Source of the DNA: Sinorhizobium meliloti 4H41
GTDB taxonomy: Bacteria > Pseudomonadota > Alphaproteobacteria > Rhizobiales > Rhizobiaceae
Assembly (NCBI RefSeq): GCF_000375585.1
Contig: NZ_AQWP01000004.1
Span: 1-64,000 of the forward strand
Direction: 5' to 3'
DNA: 64,000 nt
The notes beneath the pieces were generated by a model. The model was not told the origin of the DNA. It saw nothing but the letters and a program-made list of their open reading frames with translations, and made no database searches. The number at the start of each line of letters is the position of its first letter. Position 1 is the first letter of the stretch. Positions 55,372 through 63,701 of this stretch are shown here, piece after piece. Both the position numbers and the translations under genes were made by a program.

Positions 55372-56364
55372 TTATTTCAGCCCCGCGACTGCGCGAGGCG
55401 CCTCGCCCGCTCGCGAAACGCGGCGGCGAACGCTGTGCGGGACATATCCGAACTGCTCCTTGAAGGCGCGGGAGAAGTTGGCGGCATTTCCGAACCCGCA
55501 GGCGACCGCGACTTCATTCACCTTGAGACTGGAATGCGTCAGCATGTCTGCCGCGTGACCAAGCCTCAGATTGCGGTAATAGCTGTTGGGCGACACGCCA
55601 AGTTCGGCCTTGAAGGCGCGTTCGAGCTTATCGGACGAGACATTCAGCCGGTCGGCCAGGTCCCCGATCCGCAATAGGTCCTCGATCGCATTCTCCATCA
55701 TCGCCACAGCGGAAAGGACGAGGTCGTCGGCGATGCCGCTCCGGATACGCAAGGTCAGCTTCCGGCGATCGGCGTCGGGTCGCAGCGGGCTGTGCATGAA
55801 CCAGCCGGCGACGCCGTCGGCGAGCTCGGCGCCATAGTCCCGTCCGATCATGTCCAGCATCATGTCGAGGCTGCCGATGCCGCCGACGGAAGTGAAGCGG
55901 CGGCGGTCGATCACATAGAGGTCCGAGCGCATGTCGAGCTGCGGGAATGCTTCCTTGAAGGCCGGCTGGCTGGTCCAGTGGAGCGTGCAGGAATGGCCGT
56001 CGAGCAACCCTTTGCGCGCCAGGAAGAAGGCAGCGTCGGCTACCGCACCGAGTTGCGCACCGGATCGGAGATTCTTGCGGATCCACGCCATCTCCTCGTC
56101 CGCAACGAGGTGCTCTGCGTCACCGCCCGAACACACGACAATCCGGTCGACCTCCGGTGCGTTGCGTACATGAAAGTCCGGCTCGATACCGATGCCGTTC
56201 GATGCCGTGATCTTCTCGCCGGCCGCCACGGTAATCCAGGAATAGCAGCGCTTGCCGGAGAGCGTATTGGCTGCGCGCAGCGGCTCGATGACCGAACTGA
56301 AGGCCATCAGCGGAAAGTTCGGAAACATCAAAACCGCAAAGCGGATTTCCTGCGTATCCCTCAT
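55372..56364 (-). CDS. GlxA/GbdR-type AraC regulator
   Basis: A 330-residue regulator with an N-terminal DJ-1/GATase1-like domain (about 8-200; a VADAAFFLARKG elbow in place of the catalytic Cys) and a C-terminal AraC HTH (about 225-315; ACGFGNAANFSRAFKEQFGYVPHS). This architecture is shared by GbdR (glycine betaine), CdhR (carnitine) and ArgR. It begins 7 bases after the MttB-like gene and so is encoded inside the operon it probably activates. The inducer is likely a betaine or methylated glycine. Confidence 0.88.
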   Translation of the reverse strand: MRDTQEIRFAVLMFPNFPLMAFSSVIEPLRAANTLSGKRCYSWITVAAGEKITASNGIGIEPDFHVRNAPEVDRIVVCSGGDAEHLVADEEMAWIRKNLRSGAQLGAVADAAFFLARKGLLDGHSCTLHWTSQPAFKEAFPQLDMRSDLYVIDRRRFTSVGGIGSLDMMLDMIGRDYGAELADGVAGWFMHSPLRPDADRRKLTLRIRSGIADDLVLSAVAMMENAIEDLLRIGDLADRLNVSSDKLERAFKAELGVSPNSYYRNLRLGHAADMLTHSSLKVNEVAVACGFGNAANFSRAFKEQFGYVPHSVRRRVSRAGEAPRAVAGLK

Positions 56365-56371
56365 CTGCCCC

Positions 56372-57907
56372 TCAAGGTTCGCCCGCCCCGATCTCCGCTC
56401 GCCGCTTGATCATGTAGGCATCGAGCTCTTCCCGGATCGCCGGGTCGAGGACCGGTTCCTCGTATTCGCTCAGGGCTTGCTGCCAGATGCCGGTCGCGCG
56501 CTCCAGCGCGTCGTGCCCGCCGGCCTCCTGCCAGCTGCCGTAATTCTGCCAGTTGGACAGCATCGGCTGATAGAAAGCAGTTTCGTATCGCGCCATCGTA
56601 TGTTCGGAACCGAAGAAGTGTCCTCCGGCCGGTACCGATTTGATGGCGTCGAAACCGAGATCGTCCTCGGAGAATGGCATGGGCTCGAGGAAGCCCATCA
56701 TGTTCTGCAGGATCTCCACGTCCAGCACCAGCTTCTCATAGGAGGCCGTCAGGCCACCTTCGAGCCATCCGGCAGCGTGATAGATAAGGTTGGCACCCCC
56801 GAGCACCGCGCCCCAGGTGGCCATCTCCGTCTCATAGGCCGCCTGAAGGTCGACGGCGTTGGAGGCATTGGCGTTCGACGTGCGATAGGGAAGCCTGTAG
56901 CGGCGCGCGAGCTGACCCGCGATGATGTTGGCCTTGGCGTTTTCCGGCGTGCCGAAGGCGGGGGCGCCGGAACGCATGTCCACATTGGACGTGAATGCGC
57001 CATACATGACCGGCGTACCCGGATTGACCAGTTGCGCAAGCGTGACGCCGAACAGCGCCTCGGCATTCTGCTGGCAGAGTGCCGCCGCAAGCGTCACCGG
57101 CGTCATGGCGCCCATCAGCGTGAAGGGCGTGATGGTCACGGGCTGCCCGTGCTCGGCCATGGCGATCAGTCCGTCCGCCATCGCATCGTCGAAAAGCCGC
57201 GGCGAATTCACCGAGATGATCGTGATGACGCCCGGGGATCGGCGCATCTCCTCGACGCTGATGCCGCGCGCGATCGCCATCATGTTGATGCCGTCCACCG
57301 CCCGCCCCCGCCCGATGGCGGTGCAATGGAAGCAGAGATCGCAGAGCGTGATGTTCGCCTTGTAGGTATCGAGGTGCCGGGAATTGGCCGGCAGCTCCAT
57401 CGGCGCGCAGACCTGGTTCCCGAGAATGTGGATCGCGTTGAAGTGGTGGGCGAGACGCGTGAAGTTCTGGTAATCTGCGAGATTTCCCTGCCGCCGGCCG
57501 TTGATCCGGTCGTGCACGTTCGGAGGACCTGCCACGAGGCCGAAGGCGATCCTATTGCCGCCGATCGTCAGGCGTTTTTCGGGATTGCGGCTGGTCAGCG
57601 TGAAGGAAGACGGCGTCGTGGCGAGCGCCGCCTCGACGATGGATTCGTCGATGCGGATCATCAGGTTCTCGCGGTCGACGATGGCGCCCGCCTTCTCGAA
57701 CAGCGCCATCGCCTTTTCGCTCATGACGCGGATACCGATTTCCGAGAGGATGCGCATCGAATTGCGATGAAGCGCCTCGAGACGATCCTCGTCGAGAAGC
57801 TGCATCGGGGAATAGGTGTTGACGACCTCCTGCCATGGCAGCTGCGAGATACCGTCGCCGCCCCGGATTGCCCGCGATCGTCTTCCGCCGCCGCGTCTGC
57901 CGCTCAT
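56372..57907 (-). CDS. MttB-superfamily methyltransferase (non-pyrrolysine)
   Basis: A 511-residue trimethylamine-methyltransferase-family protein. The N-terminus is basic and Gly/Arg-rich (MSGRRGGGRRSRAI), typical of proteobacterial members, followed by YSPMQLLDEDRLEALH and the TIM barrel (PPNVHDRINGRRQGN; NPGTPVMYGAFTSNVDM). The reading frame has no internal amber codon, so it is of the non-Pyl class, which includes glycine betaine (MtgB), proline betaine and carnitine demethylases. These need a corrinoid protein and a reactivase; neither is in this window. First gene of the ten-gene operon; start 57907. Confidence 0.87.
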   Translation of the reverse strand: MSGRRGGGRRSRAIRGGDGISQLPWQEVVNTYSPMQLLDEDRLEALHRNSMRILSEIGIRVMSEKAMALFEKAGAIVDRENLMIRIDESIVEAALATTPSSFTLTSRNPEKRLTIGGNRIAFGLVAGPPNVHDRINGRRQGNLADYQNFTRLAHHFNAIHILGNQVCAPMELPANSRHLDTYKANITLCDLCFHCTAIGRGRAVDGINMMAIARGISVEEMRRSPGVITIISVNSPRLFDDAMADGLIAMAEHGQPVTITPFTLMGAMTPVTLAAALCQQNAEALFGVTLAQLVNPGTPVMYGAFTSNVDMRSGAPAFGTPENAKANIIAGQLARRYRLPYRTSNANASNAVDLQAAYETEMATWGAVLGGANLIYHAAGWLEGGLTASYEKLVLDVEILQNMMGFLEPMPFSEDDLGFDAIKSVPAGGHFFGSEHTMARYETAFYQPMLSNWQNYGSWQEAGGHDALERATGIWQQALSEYEEPVLDPAIREELDAYMIKRRAEIGAGEP

Positions 57908-58001
57908 CGAGAACTGCCTTTCATCCCCTGATCCGCGCAGCCGCTTCATAGAAGGCCCTGCTCCGGATACTTATGCTTTTTCTGTTCCGCTCCCCGAAAC
58001 T

Positions 58002-58053
58002 ATGGCCAATCATGCACCGGTCTTCACATGATAAGTTCGGCGGCAATGGCCAA
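58002..58053. promoter_or_regulatory. Repeated ATGGCCAA sites in the divergent promoter region
   Basis: ATGGCCAA at 58002-58009 and 58046-58053, each containing the palindrome TGGCCA, spaced 44 bases (about four helical turns). They lie between the MttB-like operon (leftward) and the LysR gene (rightward), and are candidate regulator sites. Confidence 0.35.
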
Positions 58054-58133
58054 AAAAAACCATGTCATGGCACGCGTGCACCTTGCAAGTCCCGGACGGG
58101 CCCGACTAGCATGGAGCAAAGGGGAACTTTCCG

Positions 58134-59021
58134 ATGAAGCCGCCGCCGCCATTGAACTACATCCGCTCCTTCGAATGCTCCGCCCGGCATCTCAGCTTCA
58201 CCGAGGCGGCCAACGAACTGGGCTATACGCAGGCCGCCATCAGCAATCATGTGCGGGCGCTCGAGCAATATCTCGGGCGTCAGCTCTTCATCCGCTATCC
58301 GCGCAGCCTCAAGCTGACCGAGATGGGAGAGGCCTTTCTTCCGACCCTCCGCCAGGCTCTGAACCAGATCGACTTCGCCACGGAAGCCGTACTTGCGTCG
58401 GCGCGCAACAAAACCGTCGTCATCTCCTGCCCGACGAGCCTTGCCGAAAACTGGCTGGCAAGGTGCGTTGCCGGGTTCAGCAGGAAACATCCCGACGTCG
58501 AAATCCTTCTGCACGGCACGATCTGGGAGGATTCGACCGAGCAGATCGCCGATATCCTCATTTCGATCCGCCGCTTCGACAACATGCCGCCAAGCGGCAT
58601 GCAGTTGTGGAACGACCGGCTTGTGCTTCTATGCGCGCCCCAGCTCGTTCACGGGCAGAATGCGATCAGGACGCCGGCCGACGTTCTGAAATCGAACTGG
58701 ATCGCGGTGCACGGGCGGCAGGAGTTCTGGCAGGAAATGGCCGATGCGCTCGGAATAGACGCCTCCGCGAACGACAAGCGGCTTTCCACCAATTCCACCA
58801 ATATAGCGCTGGAAATGGCGGCGAGCGGCGCCGGCTGCATCGTGACCACCCAGTCGCTGGCGCGGACCTATGTGGATCGCGGCCTGCTTGTCGAGCCGTT
58901 CCAGATCCGCACCAAGAGCGCGTGGAACTACTACCTCGCCGAAGGGCAGGCGTCGAGGGGAACGACCGTCTCGAAGGTGCGCGACTGGATCATCGCCGAG
59001 GCTCAGAAGGTGATCGGCTGA
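58134..59021 (+). CDS. LysR-family regulator (GcvA-like)
   Basis: A 295-residue LTTR of the GcvA/AmpR-like branch. The N-terminus PPLNYIRSFECSARHLSFTE and HTH ELGYTQAAISNHVRALEQYL precede an effector domain beginning VVISCPTSLAENWLARCVAGF (landmarks). The start MKPPPPLNY at 58134 is typical of the branch; GGGGAA precedes it. It lies between the divergent MttB-like operon and the collinear flavoenzyme gene 229 bases downstream, so it may control either or both. Confidence 0.9.
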   Translation: MKPPPPLNYIRSFECSARHLSFTEAANELGYTQAAISNHVRALEQYLGRQLFIRYPRSLKLTEMGEAFLPTLRQALNQIDFATEAVLASARNKTVVISCPTSLAENWLARCVAGFSRKHPDVEILLHGTIWEDSTEQIADILISIRRFDNMPPSGMQLWNDRLVLLCAPQLVHGQNAIRTPADVLKSNWIAVHGRQEFWQEMADALGIDASANDKRLSTNSTNIALEMAASGAGCIVTTQSLARTYVDRGLLVEPFQIRTKSAWNYYLAEGQASRGTTVSKVRDWIIAEAQKVIG

Positions 59022-59250
59022 CCGGTTCACCCCCGATACCGAAAGGGCCGACTTCAGACTAGCCAGAGCCCATCCGGCAACAAACGAAAATTGCGAGATC
59101 AATGACCTCGTTTTATTTGTTCATTCGATGACAATAGGGGCCGATTTCCCGCTTTGGGCCGCTTTGCAAAAAACGGCTCGTCCCTAAACTGAAGCCGCGA
59201 CGGCAGAGATTTGCCGGCGGCAGAGGTCATCGTTTCAAGGCTGGATTTTC

Positions 59251-61671
59251 ATGCGCTCCCACGCTCAAGCGGTCGTCATCGGCGGCGGTCTCATCGGCTG
59301 CTCCATTCTCTACCATCTCACCAAGCTCGGCTGGTCCGACGTCGTGCTTCTCGAGCGCAGCGAACTGACATCGGGATCGACCTGGCATGCGGCCGCCAAC
59401 ATCCACGGCCTGCACGACTCCACGAACATCAGTCTGCTTCAGCATTATACAATGGCGCTCTACAAGGAGCTGGAGGTCGAGACCGGGCAAGGCTGCGGCA
59501 TCTTCCAGCCCGGTTCGCTCTATCTTGCGCAGACCGAGGCGCGCGAGCACCAGCTCCGGCTCCAGGAGGCCAAGGCGCGCCGGTACAAGATGAACTTCTA
59601 CGAGATCGGCCGTGACGAAGCGGAGCGGCTGCATCCGCTCGTCAACTTCGACGGCATCCGCTGCATCATGTACGAGCCGGAGGGCGGCAATGTCGACCCC
59701 TCCGGCGTGACGATGGCCTATGCCGCAGGCGCGCGCAAGCGCGGCGCCGAAATCCACCGCTTCACGCCCGTCACCGGTACGGAGGCGCAAGCGGACGGCA
59801 GCTGGATCGTGCGCACGCCGAAGGGCGACATCCGCACCCGGTGGGTGGTCAACGCCGCCGGGCTCTGGGGCCGCGAAGTCGCGGCCATGGCGGGGCTCGA
59901 ACTTCCGCTGATGCCGACGGAACACCAGTATTTCGTGACCGAGACCATAGCGGAGATCGCGGCCCTCGACCGGCGGCTTCCCTCCGTCGCGGACCGCGAC
60001 GGCGAATATTACCTCCGGCAGGAGGGCCTGGGCCTGCTGATCGGTGCCTATGAGCGCGACATGCGCTTCTGGGCCGAGGAGGGCACGCCGCTCGGCTTCG
60101 GTCACGAACTCTTCCCCGACGACCTCGAACGGATCGAGGAAAACATGATGCGCGCGATCGACCGGGTGCCGGTGGTCGGGACGGCTGGCATCAAGCGCGT
60201 CATCAACGGGCCGATGATCTGGTCGCCCGATAGCGCGGTCCTCTTCGGCCCCGTGCCGGAAATGACGAACTACTTCTGCTGCAACGGCATCATCCCCGGC
60301 TTCTCGCAGTCGGGCGGCATGGGCAAGCTTGCGGCGGAATGGATGATCGAGGGGGAACCGTCGCTCGACATGTTCGGCTGGGACATGGCGCGCTTCGGCC
60401 ACTGGGCGAACAAGGCCTTCACCAGGGCGCGCGTGCAGGACCAGTACAGTCACCGCTTCAAGATCCACTTCCCCAATGAGGAGCGGCCGGCCGGACGCCC
60501 CGTTCGCACCCGGCCGGCCTATGAGAAGCAGAAGGCGATGGGCGCCGTCTTCGGCCTGAATTTCGGCTGGGAACATCCCCTCTGGTTTTCCGCCGATGGC
60601 GAGCCGAAGGAAGAGACGAGCGGTTTTACCCGCCAGAACTGGTGGGCGCCCGTCGGCCGCGAGGCCCGAATGCTGCGCGAAAGCGCCGGCATCATCGATA
60701 TTTCCAACTTTGCGAAATACGCGGTGAAGGGACCGGGTGCCTCCGACTGGCTGAACGCGCTTTTCGCCAACCGCATGCCCACGACGGTCGGCCGCTCGTG
60801 CCTGACGCCTCTCATCGGAAAGCGGGGAGGCATTGCGGGCGATTTCACCGTGACGAAGCTCGGCGACGACGACTTCATGATCTTCGGCTCCGGCATGGCG
60901 GAACGCTACCACCAGCGCTTCTTCAATGCGGTTCCGCTGCCCGAGGGCACGAGCCTTACCCCGATGACGGAGCGCCTTTGCGCCTTCAACATCGCCGGGC
61001 CGAAATCGCGCGAGTTGCTGATGCGCCTGACGAACGACGACCTCTCCAACGAAAGCTTCCCCTTCATGCGGTCGCGCAGGATGCGCGTCGCCGGCGTCGA
61101 GGTCGTCGCACTGCGCGTCTCCTTCACCGGCGATCTCGGCTGGGAACTCTACTGCGACGCCGACCGGCAGGTCGCGCTTTACGATGCCTTGCTGAAGGCC
61201 GGTGCGGATCTCGGCGCAGGCCCGGTCGGCTCACGCGCACTCGCCTCGCTGCGCATCGAAAAGGGCTATGGCAGCTGGAGCCGCGAGTATTCGCCCGAAT
61301 ACTGGCCGCAGGAATGCGCTCTCGACCGGCTGATCAAGCTCGACAAGGACGCGTTCCTGAACAAGGCCTCCTACCAGGAAATCGCCGGAAAGCGTCCGAG
61401 GCAGAAGCTCGCCATGATATCGATCGACGCCACGGATGCGGACGCCACCGGCGGCGAGCCGATCTTTCTCCATGACGGCACCCCGATCGGCCATGTTTCG
61501 TCCGGCGCCTACGGCTATACCGTCGGTATGTCGCTAGCGCTCTGTTACATCAAGGCTGAAATGGCGAAACCGGGTGACACGGTGAGTGTCGCAATCCTCG
61601 GCCGCCCTCATGACGCCGTCATCCTGGAACGGCCGCCCTTCGACCCGGCAGGCGAAAGGCTTCGAATGTGA
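59251..61671 (+). CDS. Dimethylglycine/sarcosine dehydrogenase-like flavoenzyme with GcvT domain
   Basis: An 806-residue two-part enzyme. Residues 1-400 are a DAO-type FAD domain (VVIGGGLIGCSILYHL), with His46 in STWHAAAN at the site of the covalent flavin bond. Residues about 430-800 are a GcvT-like tetrahydrofolate domain (NWWAPVGREARMLRESAGIID; FTGDLGWELYC). Such enzymes N-demethylate dimethylglycine, sarcosine or related amines and pass the formaldehyde unit to tetrahydrofolate. It is transcribed alone behind the LysR gene. The neighbouring quaternary-amine operon would supply N-methylated substrates. Confidence 0.9.
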   Translation: MRSHAQAVVIGGGLIGCSILYHLTKLGWSDVVLLERSELTSGSTWHAAANIHGLHDSTNISLLQHYTMALYKELEVETGQGCGIFQPGSLYLAQTEAREHQLRLQEAKARRYKMNFYEIGRDEAERLHPLVNFDGIRCIMYEPEGGNVDPSGVTMAYAAGARKRGAEIHRFTPVTGTEAQADGSWIVRTPKGDIRTRWVVNAAGLWGREVAAMAGLELPLMPTEHQYFVTETIAEIAALDRRLPSVADRDGEYYLRQEGLGLLIGAYERDMRFWAEEGTPLGFGHELFPDDLERIEENMMRAIDRVPVVGTAGIKRVINGPMIWSPDSAVLFGPVPEMTNYFCCNGIIPGFSQSGGMGKLAAEWMIEGEPSLDMFGWDMARFGHWANKAFTRARVQDQYSHRFKIHFPNEERPAGRPVRTRPAYEKQKAMGAVFGLNFGWEHPLWFSADGEPKEETSGFTRQNWWAPVGREARMLRESAGIIDISNFAKYAVKGPGASDWLNALFANRMPTTVGRSCLTPLIGKRGGIAGDFTVTKLGDDDFMIFGSGMAERYHQRFFNAVPLPEGTSLTPMTERLCAFNIAGPKSRELLMRLTNDDLSNESFPFMRSRRMRVAGVEVVALRVSFTGDLGWELYCDADRQVALYDALLKAGADLGAGPVGSRALASLRIEKGYGSWSREYSPEYWPQECALDRLIKLDKDAFLNKASYQEIAGKRPRQKLAMISIDATDADATGGEPIFLHDGTPIGHVSSGAYGYTVGMSLALCYIKAEMAKPGDTVSVAILGRPHDAVILERPPFDPAGERLRM

Positions 61672-61761
61672 CGAACAAATCGGTGCCGTCCCTCTGAAGC
61701 CAACACCGCAGAACAGGTGCGGTATCTGCCGGAAGATCTCGTGCTCTGGAAGAACGCCGGG

Positions 61762-62256
61762 TCAGCCAGGATGTTTGTGGATCGGATCCACCCAGTAGAC
61801 TTCCTCTGACTTTTCGACCGGATCGACATCGGTAATGTTCACAACGACCGCCTCATTATCGGATCGGACCAGCACGCATTCGAGCGGATTTTCCGGATCC
61901 GCGTTGATTTCCTGGTGCGGCACGAAAGGCGGCACGTAGATGAAGTCACCGGGTCCGGCTTCGGCGACATATTCGAGCCTGTCGCCCCAACGCATGCGCG
62001 CCTTGCCGCGAAGCACGAAGATCACGCTTTCAAGCGGCCCGTGATGATGCACCCCGGTCTTGGCATTGGGCTCGATCGCAACGGTCCCGGCCCAGATCTT
62101 CTGGGCGCCGACGCGGGCATGGTTGATTGCCGCCTGCCGATACATGCCTGGCGTCTGAGCCGTGTTGGCGTCGAGTTGGTCACCCTTGATGACGCGAACG
62201 CCGTTGTTCCTCCAGTGGTCCTCTCCGTGATGATCGTGATCGTGCTTCTCGGGCAT
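61762..62256 (-). CDS. Small cupin protein
   Basis: A 164-residue single-domain cupin. Motif 1 is GVHHHGPLESVIFVLRGKARMRWG (His-rich, metal-binding); motif 2 is AGPGDFIYVPPFVPHQEIN. The N-terminus is also His/Asp-rich (MPEKHDHDHHGEDHW), a possible metal-gathering tail. It resembles cupins of the uncharacterised YP_001338853-like group; enzymatic or sugar-sensor roles are possible. It is convergent with the flavoenzyme gene and transcribed alone. Confidence 0.85.
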   Translation of the reverse strand: MPEKHDHDHHGEDHWRNNGVRVIKGDQLDANTAQTPGMYRQAAINHARVGAQKIWAGTVAIEPNAKTGVHHHGPLESVIFVLRGKARMRWGDRLEYVAEAGPGDFIYVPPFVPHQEINADPENPLECVLVRSDNEAVVVNITDVDPVEKSEEVYWVDPIHKHPG

Positions 62257-62633
62257 TCTCCGTCTCCTGCTTTAGGCACAGTTCCGCACTAGATCACGAT
62301 GAGTTAGGTCGGGTCGACCGAAAAACATGAAGGTGATCGATATCGACACCGCGCCGCCACTTATGGTAGGTTCGCGCCAACAAAAGCCATCGCATGCCAA
62401 GCGACATGCCGGAAGCGACGGCGATACAACGAAATTCCGCCGAAGGCCCCAGGAAGCATAGTAGCAGAGATCACCCGGAGCTTCGTCGGAGAGCGAGTCG
62501 CTGCCTTCCTGGAAACTGTGTCCGGCATGCCACGCGCGGGTCCCGGTCGGTTACAAGCCAGCCCCTACCGTTTCTCTTCTGCCCTGAGCAAAAGCCGTCT
62601 GGAGAGGCGGATGCGCCCTGACCCTTGCGATTG
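62257..62633. other. Intergenic stretch before vapBC
   Basis: It holds the cupin promoter on the left. A frame around 62457-62633 stays open but lacks a ribosome-binding site and matches nothing I know. No mobile-element end or strong repeat is visible until the vapB operator at 62634. Confidence 0.4.
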
Positions 62634-62681
62634 ATGTATATTCCAGCTAATATATCCGTATATTCCATGCTGGATATACAT
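62634..62681. promoter_or_regulatory. VapBC operator/promoter with repeated half-sites
   Basis: ATGTATATTCCAGC (62634-62647) and GCTGGATATACAT (62669-62681) form an inverted repeat with one base of offset. TATATTCCA is also repeated directly at 62638-62646 and 62658-62666. The block ends 12 bases before the vapB start, as expected for autorepression. Confidence 0.65.
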
Positions 62682-62693
62682 GAGGAAACGGTC

Positions 62694-62939
62694 ATGTCTC
62701 TCTACATTCGCGACGACGATGTTGATGCCCTGGCAAAGAAGGTGCAGCAGGTCACCAAAGCCCCGACGAAGACCGAGGCGGTTAGACGCGCTCTGGAAAA
62801 TGAGTTGGCGCGAGTGGAACAAGCTGTGCCGCTAAAAGAGCGAGTCGAAAAGATTCAGAACAGTGTTCGAGCCAAGATGGGACCAAACAAGCCGGAGTTC
62901 GACATGAAGAAATTTACTGACGAAATGTGGGAGATCTAA
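62694..62939 (+). CDS. vapB: VapB-type antitoxin (Rv0623/PSK-like)
   Basis: An 81-residue antitoxin of the PSK-type transcription-factor family: MSLYIRDDDVDALAKKVQQV forms the DNA-binding part, and APTKTEAVRRALENEL is the family signature helix. The C-terminal part, ending MKKFTDEMWEI, would wrap the toxin. AGGA precedes ATG 62694 by seven bases. The stop overlaps the vapC start (TAATG). Confidence 0.92.
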   Translation: MSLYIRDDDVDALAKKVQQVTKAPTKTEAVRRALENELARVEQAVPLKERVEKIQNSVRAKMGPNKPEFDMKKFTDEMWEI

Positions 62940-63376
62940 TGTTCTTGGATGCGTCGGCGATCGTCGCCATCTTGGCTGGTGAAGAGGATGCAGGTTACCT
63001 TCTGGCCAAGATCGAGATGTCGGAAGGTCTTAAGATCTACTCGCCGATCTCGCTGTTCGAGGCCGTGATCAGTTTAGCCCGTATAGTCTCGATCTCGCAG
63101 TTCGGCGATCAGGTCCCTACTCCGCCCGAGTTGATCGATGAGGTGCAAGAGGATGTAGCGAAGTTCCTGGAGACGATCCGCGCGCGCGAAGTGTCCGTGA
63201 GCGGCTCGCTACACCGCAATGCAATCGAAGCGGCTCGCAACTATGGCCGTGTTGTCGGGCACCCGGCGAGGCTGAATTTTGGTGACTGCTTCTCCTATGC
63301 CTGCGCCAAGGAATATCGCCTTCCCCTTCTGTTCAAAGGCGACGATTTCTCAAAAACGGATATCGACGCTGCTTAA
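62939..63376 (+). CDS. vapC: VapC-type PIN-domain toxin
   Basis: A 145-residue PIN-domain ribonuclease. The acidic active-site residues are Asp4 (LDASA), Glu41 (LFEAV), Asp116 (FGDCFSYA) and Asp135 (KGDDFSKTD). Start 62939 is set by the TAATG overlap with vapB. It is expected to cleave tRNA or rRNA when free of VapB. This type of pair often sits in accessory DNA and stabilises it. Confidence 0.93.
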   Translation: MFLDASAIVAILAGEEDAGYLLAKIEMSEGLKIYSPISLFEAVISLARIVSISQFGDQVPTPPELIDEVQEDVAKFLETIRAREVSVSGSLHRNAIEAARNYGRVVGHPARLNFGDCFSYACAKEYRLPLLFKGDDFSKTDIDAA

Positions 63377-63701
63377 AAGTGCGCACCTTCGCAGGTTTGC
63401 GGGCAATCGCTTGCTCGCGGCAAGGCAGCCGGGTGGCAATGATCGCGGCATGTGGATCACAGGTGGAGCATTTTCTCGAGGGCGGCGAGATCGATGCGCC
63501 GGACGCCGCGTCCCAACCACTGCCGCAGCGCCCGCGCCGGGGGCGCCAAGTCGGACACAACGCAGGCGGCCACCTGCAATGCATAGGTAAATTATTCTTA
63601 TCGAACTCCTAAACAAACTAAACTTTACTTATCGCCCCCTGTGCCTGCATCGTGCTCTCGGGAACAAACGCGCCGGGGACCGCCGGCAGAGGAATGCTCG
63701 A
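63377..63701. other. Intergenic region between vapC and the aminotransferase gene
   Basis: It is GC-rich to about 63580, then AT-rich (63590-63640), consistent with a promoter for the class V aminotransferase. A minus-strand frame ending at 63457 stays open for about 42 codons but has no start signal. Its C-terminal-looking peptide is not recognised. Confidence 0.4.

Noticed and set aside
59227-60912. Minus-strand open frame opposite the dimethylglycine-dehydrogenase-like gene
   Set aside because: No domain signature, while the plus strand encodes a full FAD-GcvT protein.
63457-63590. C-terminal gene fragment on the minus strand between vapC and the aminotransferase
   Set aside because: About 42 open codons without start signals or a recognisable family; it could equally be chance in GC-rich DNA.
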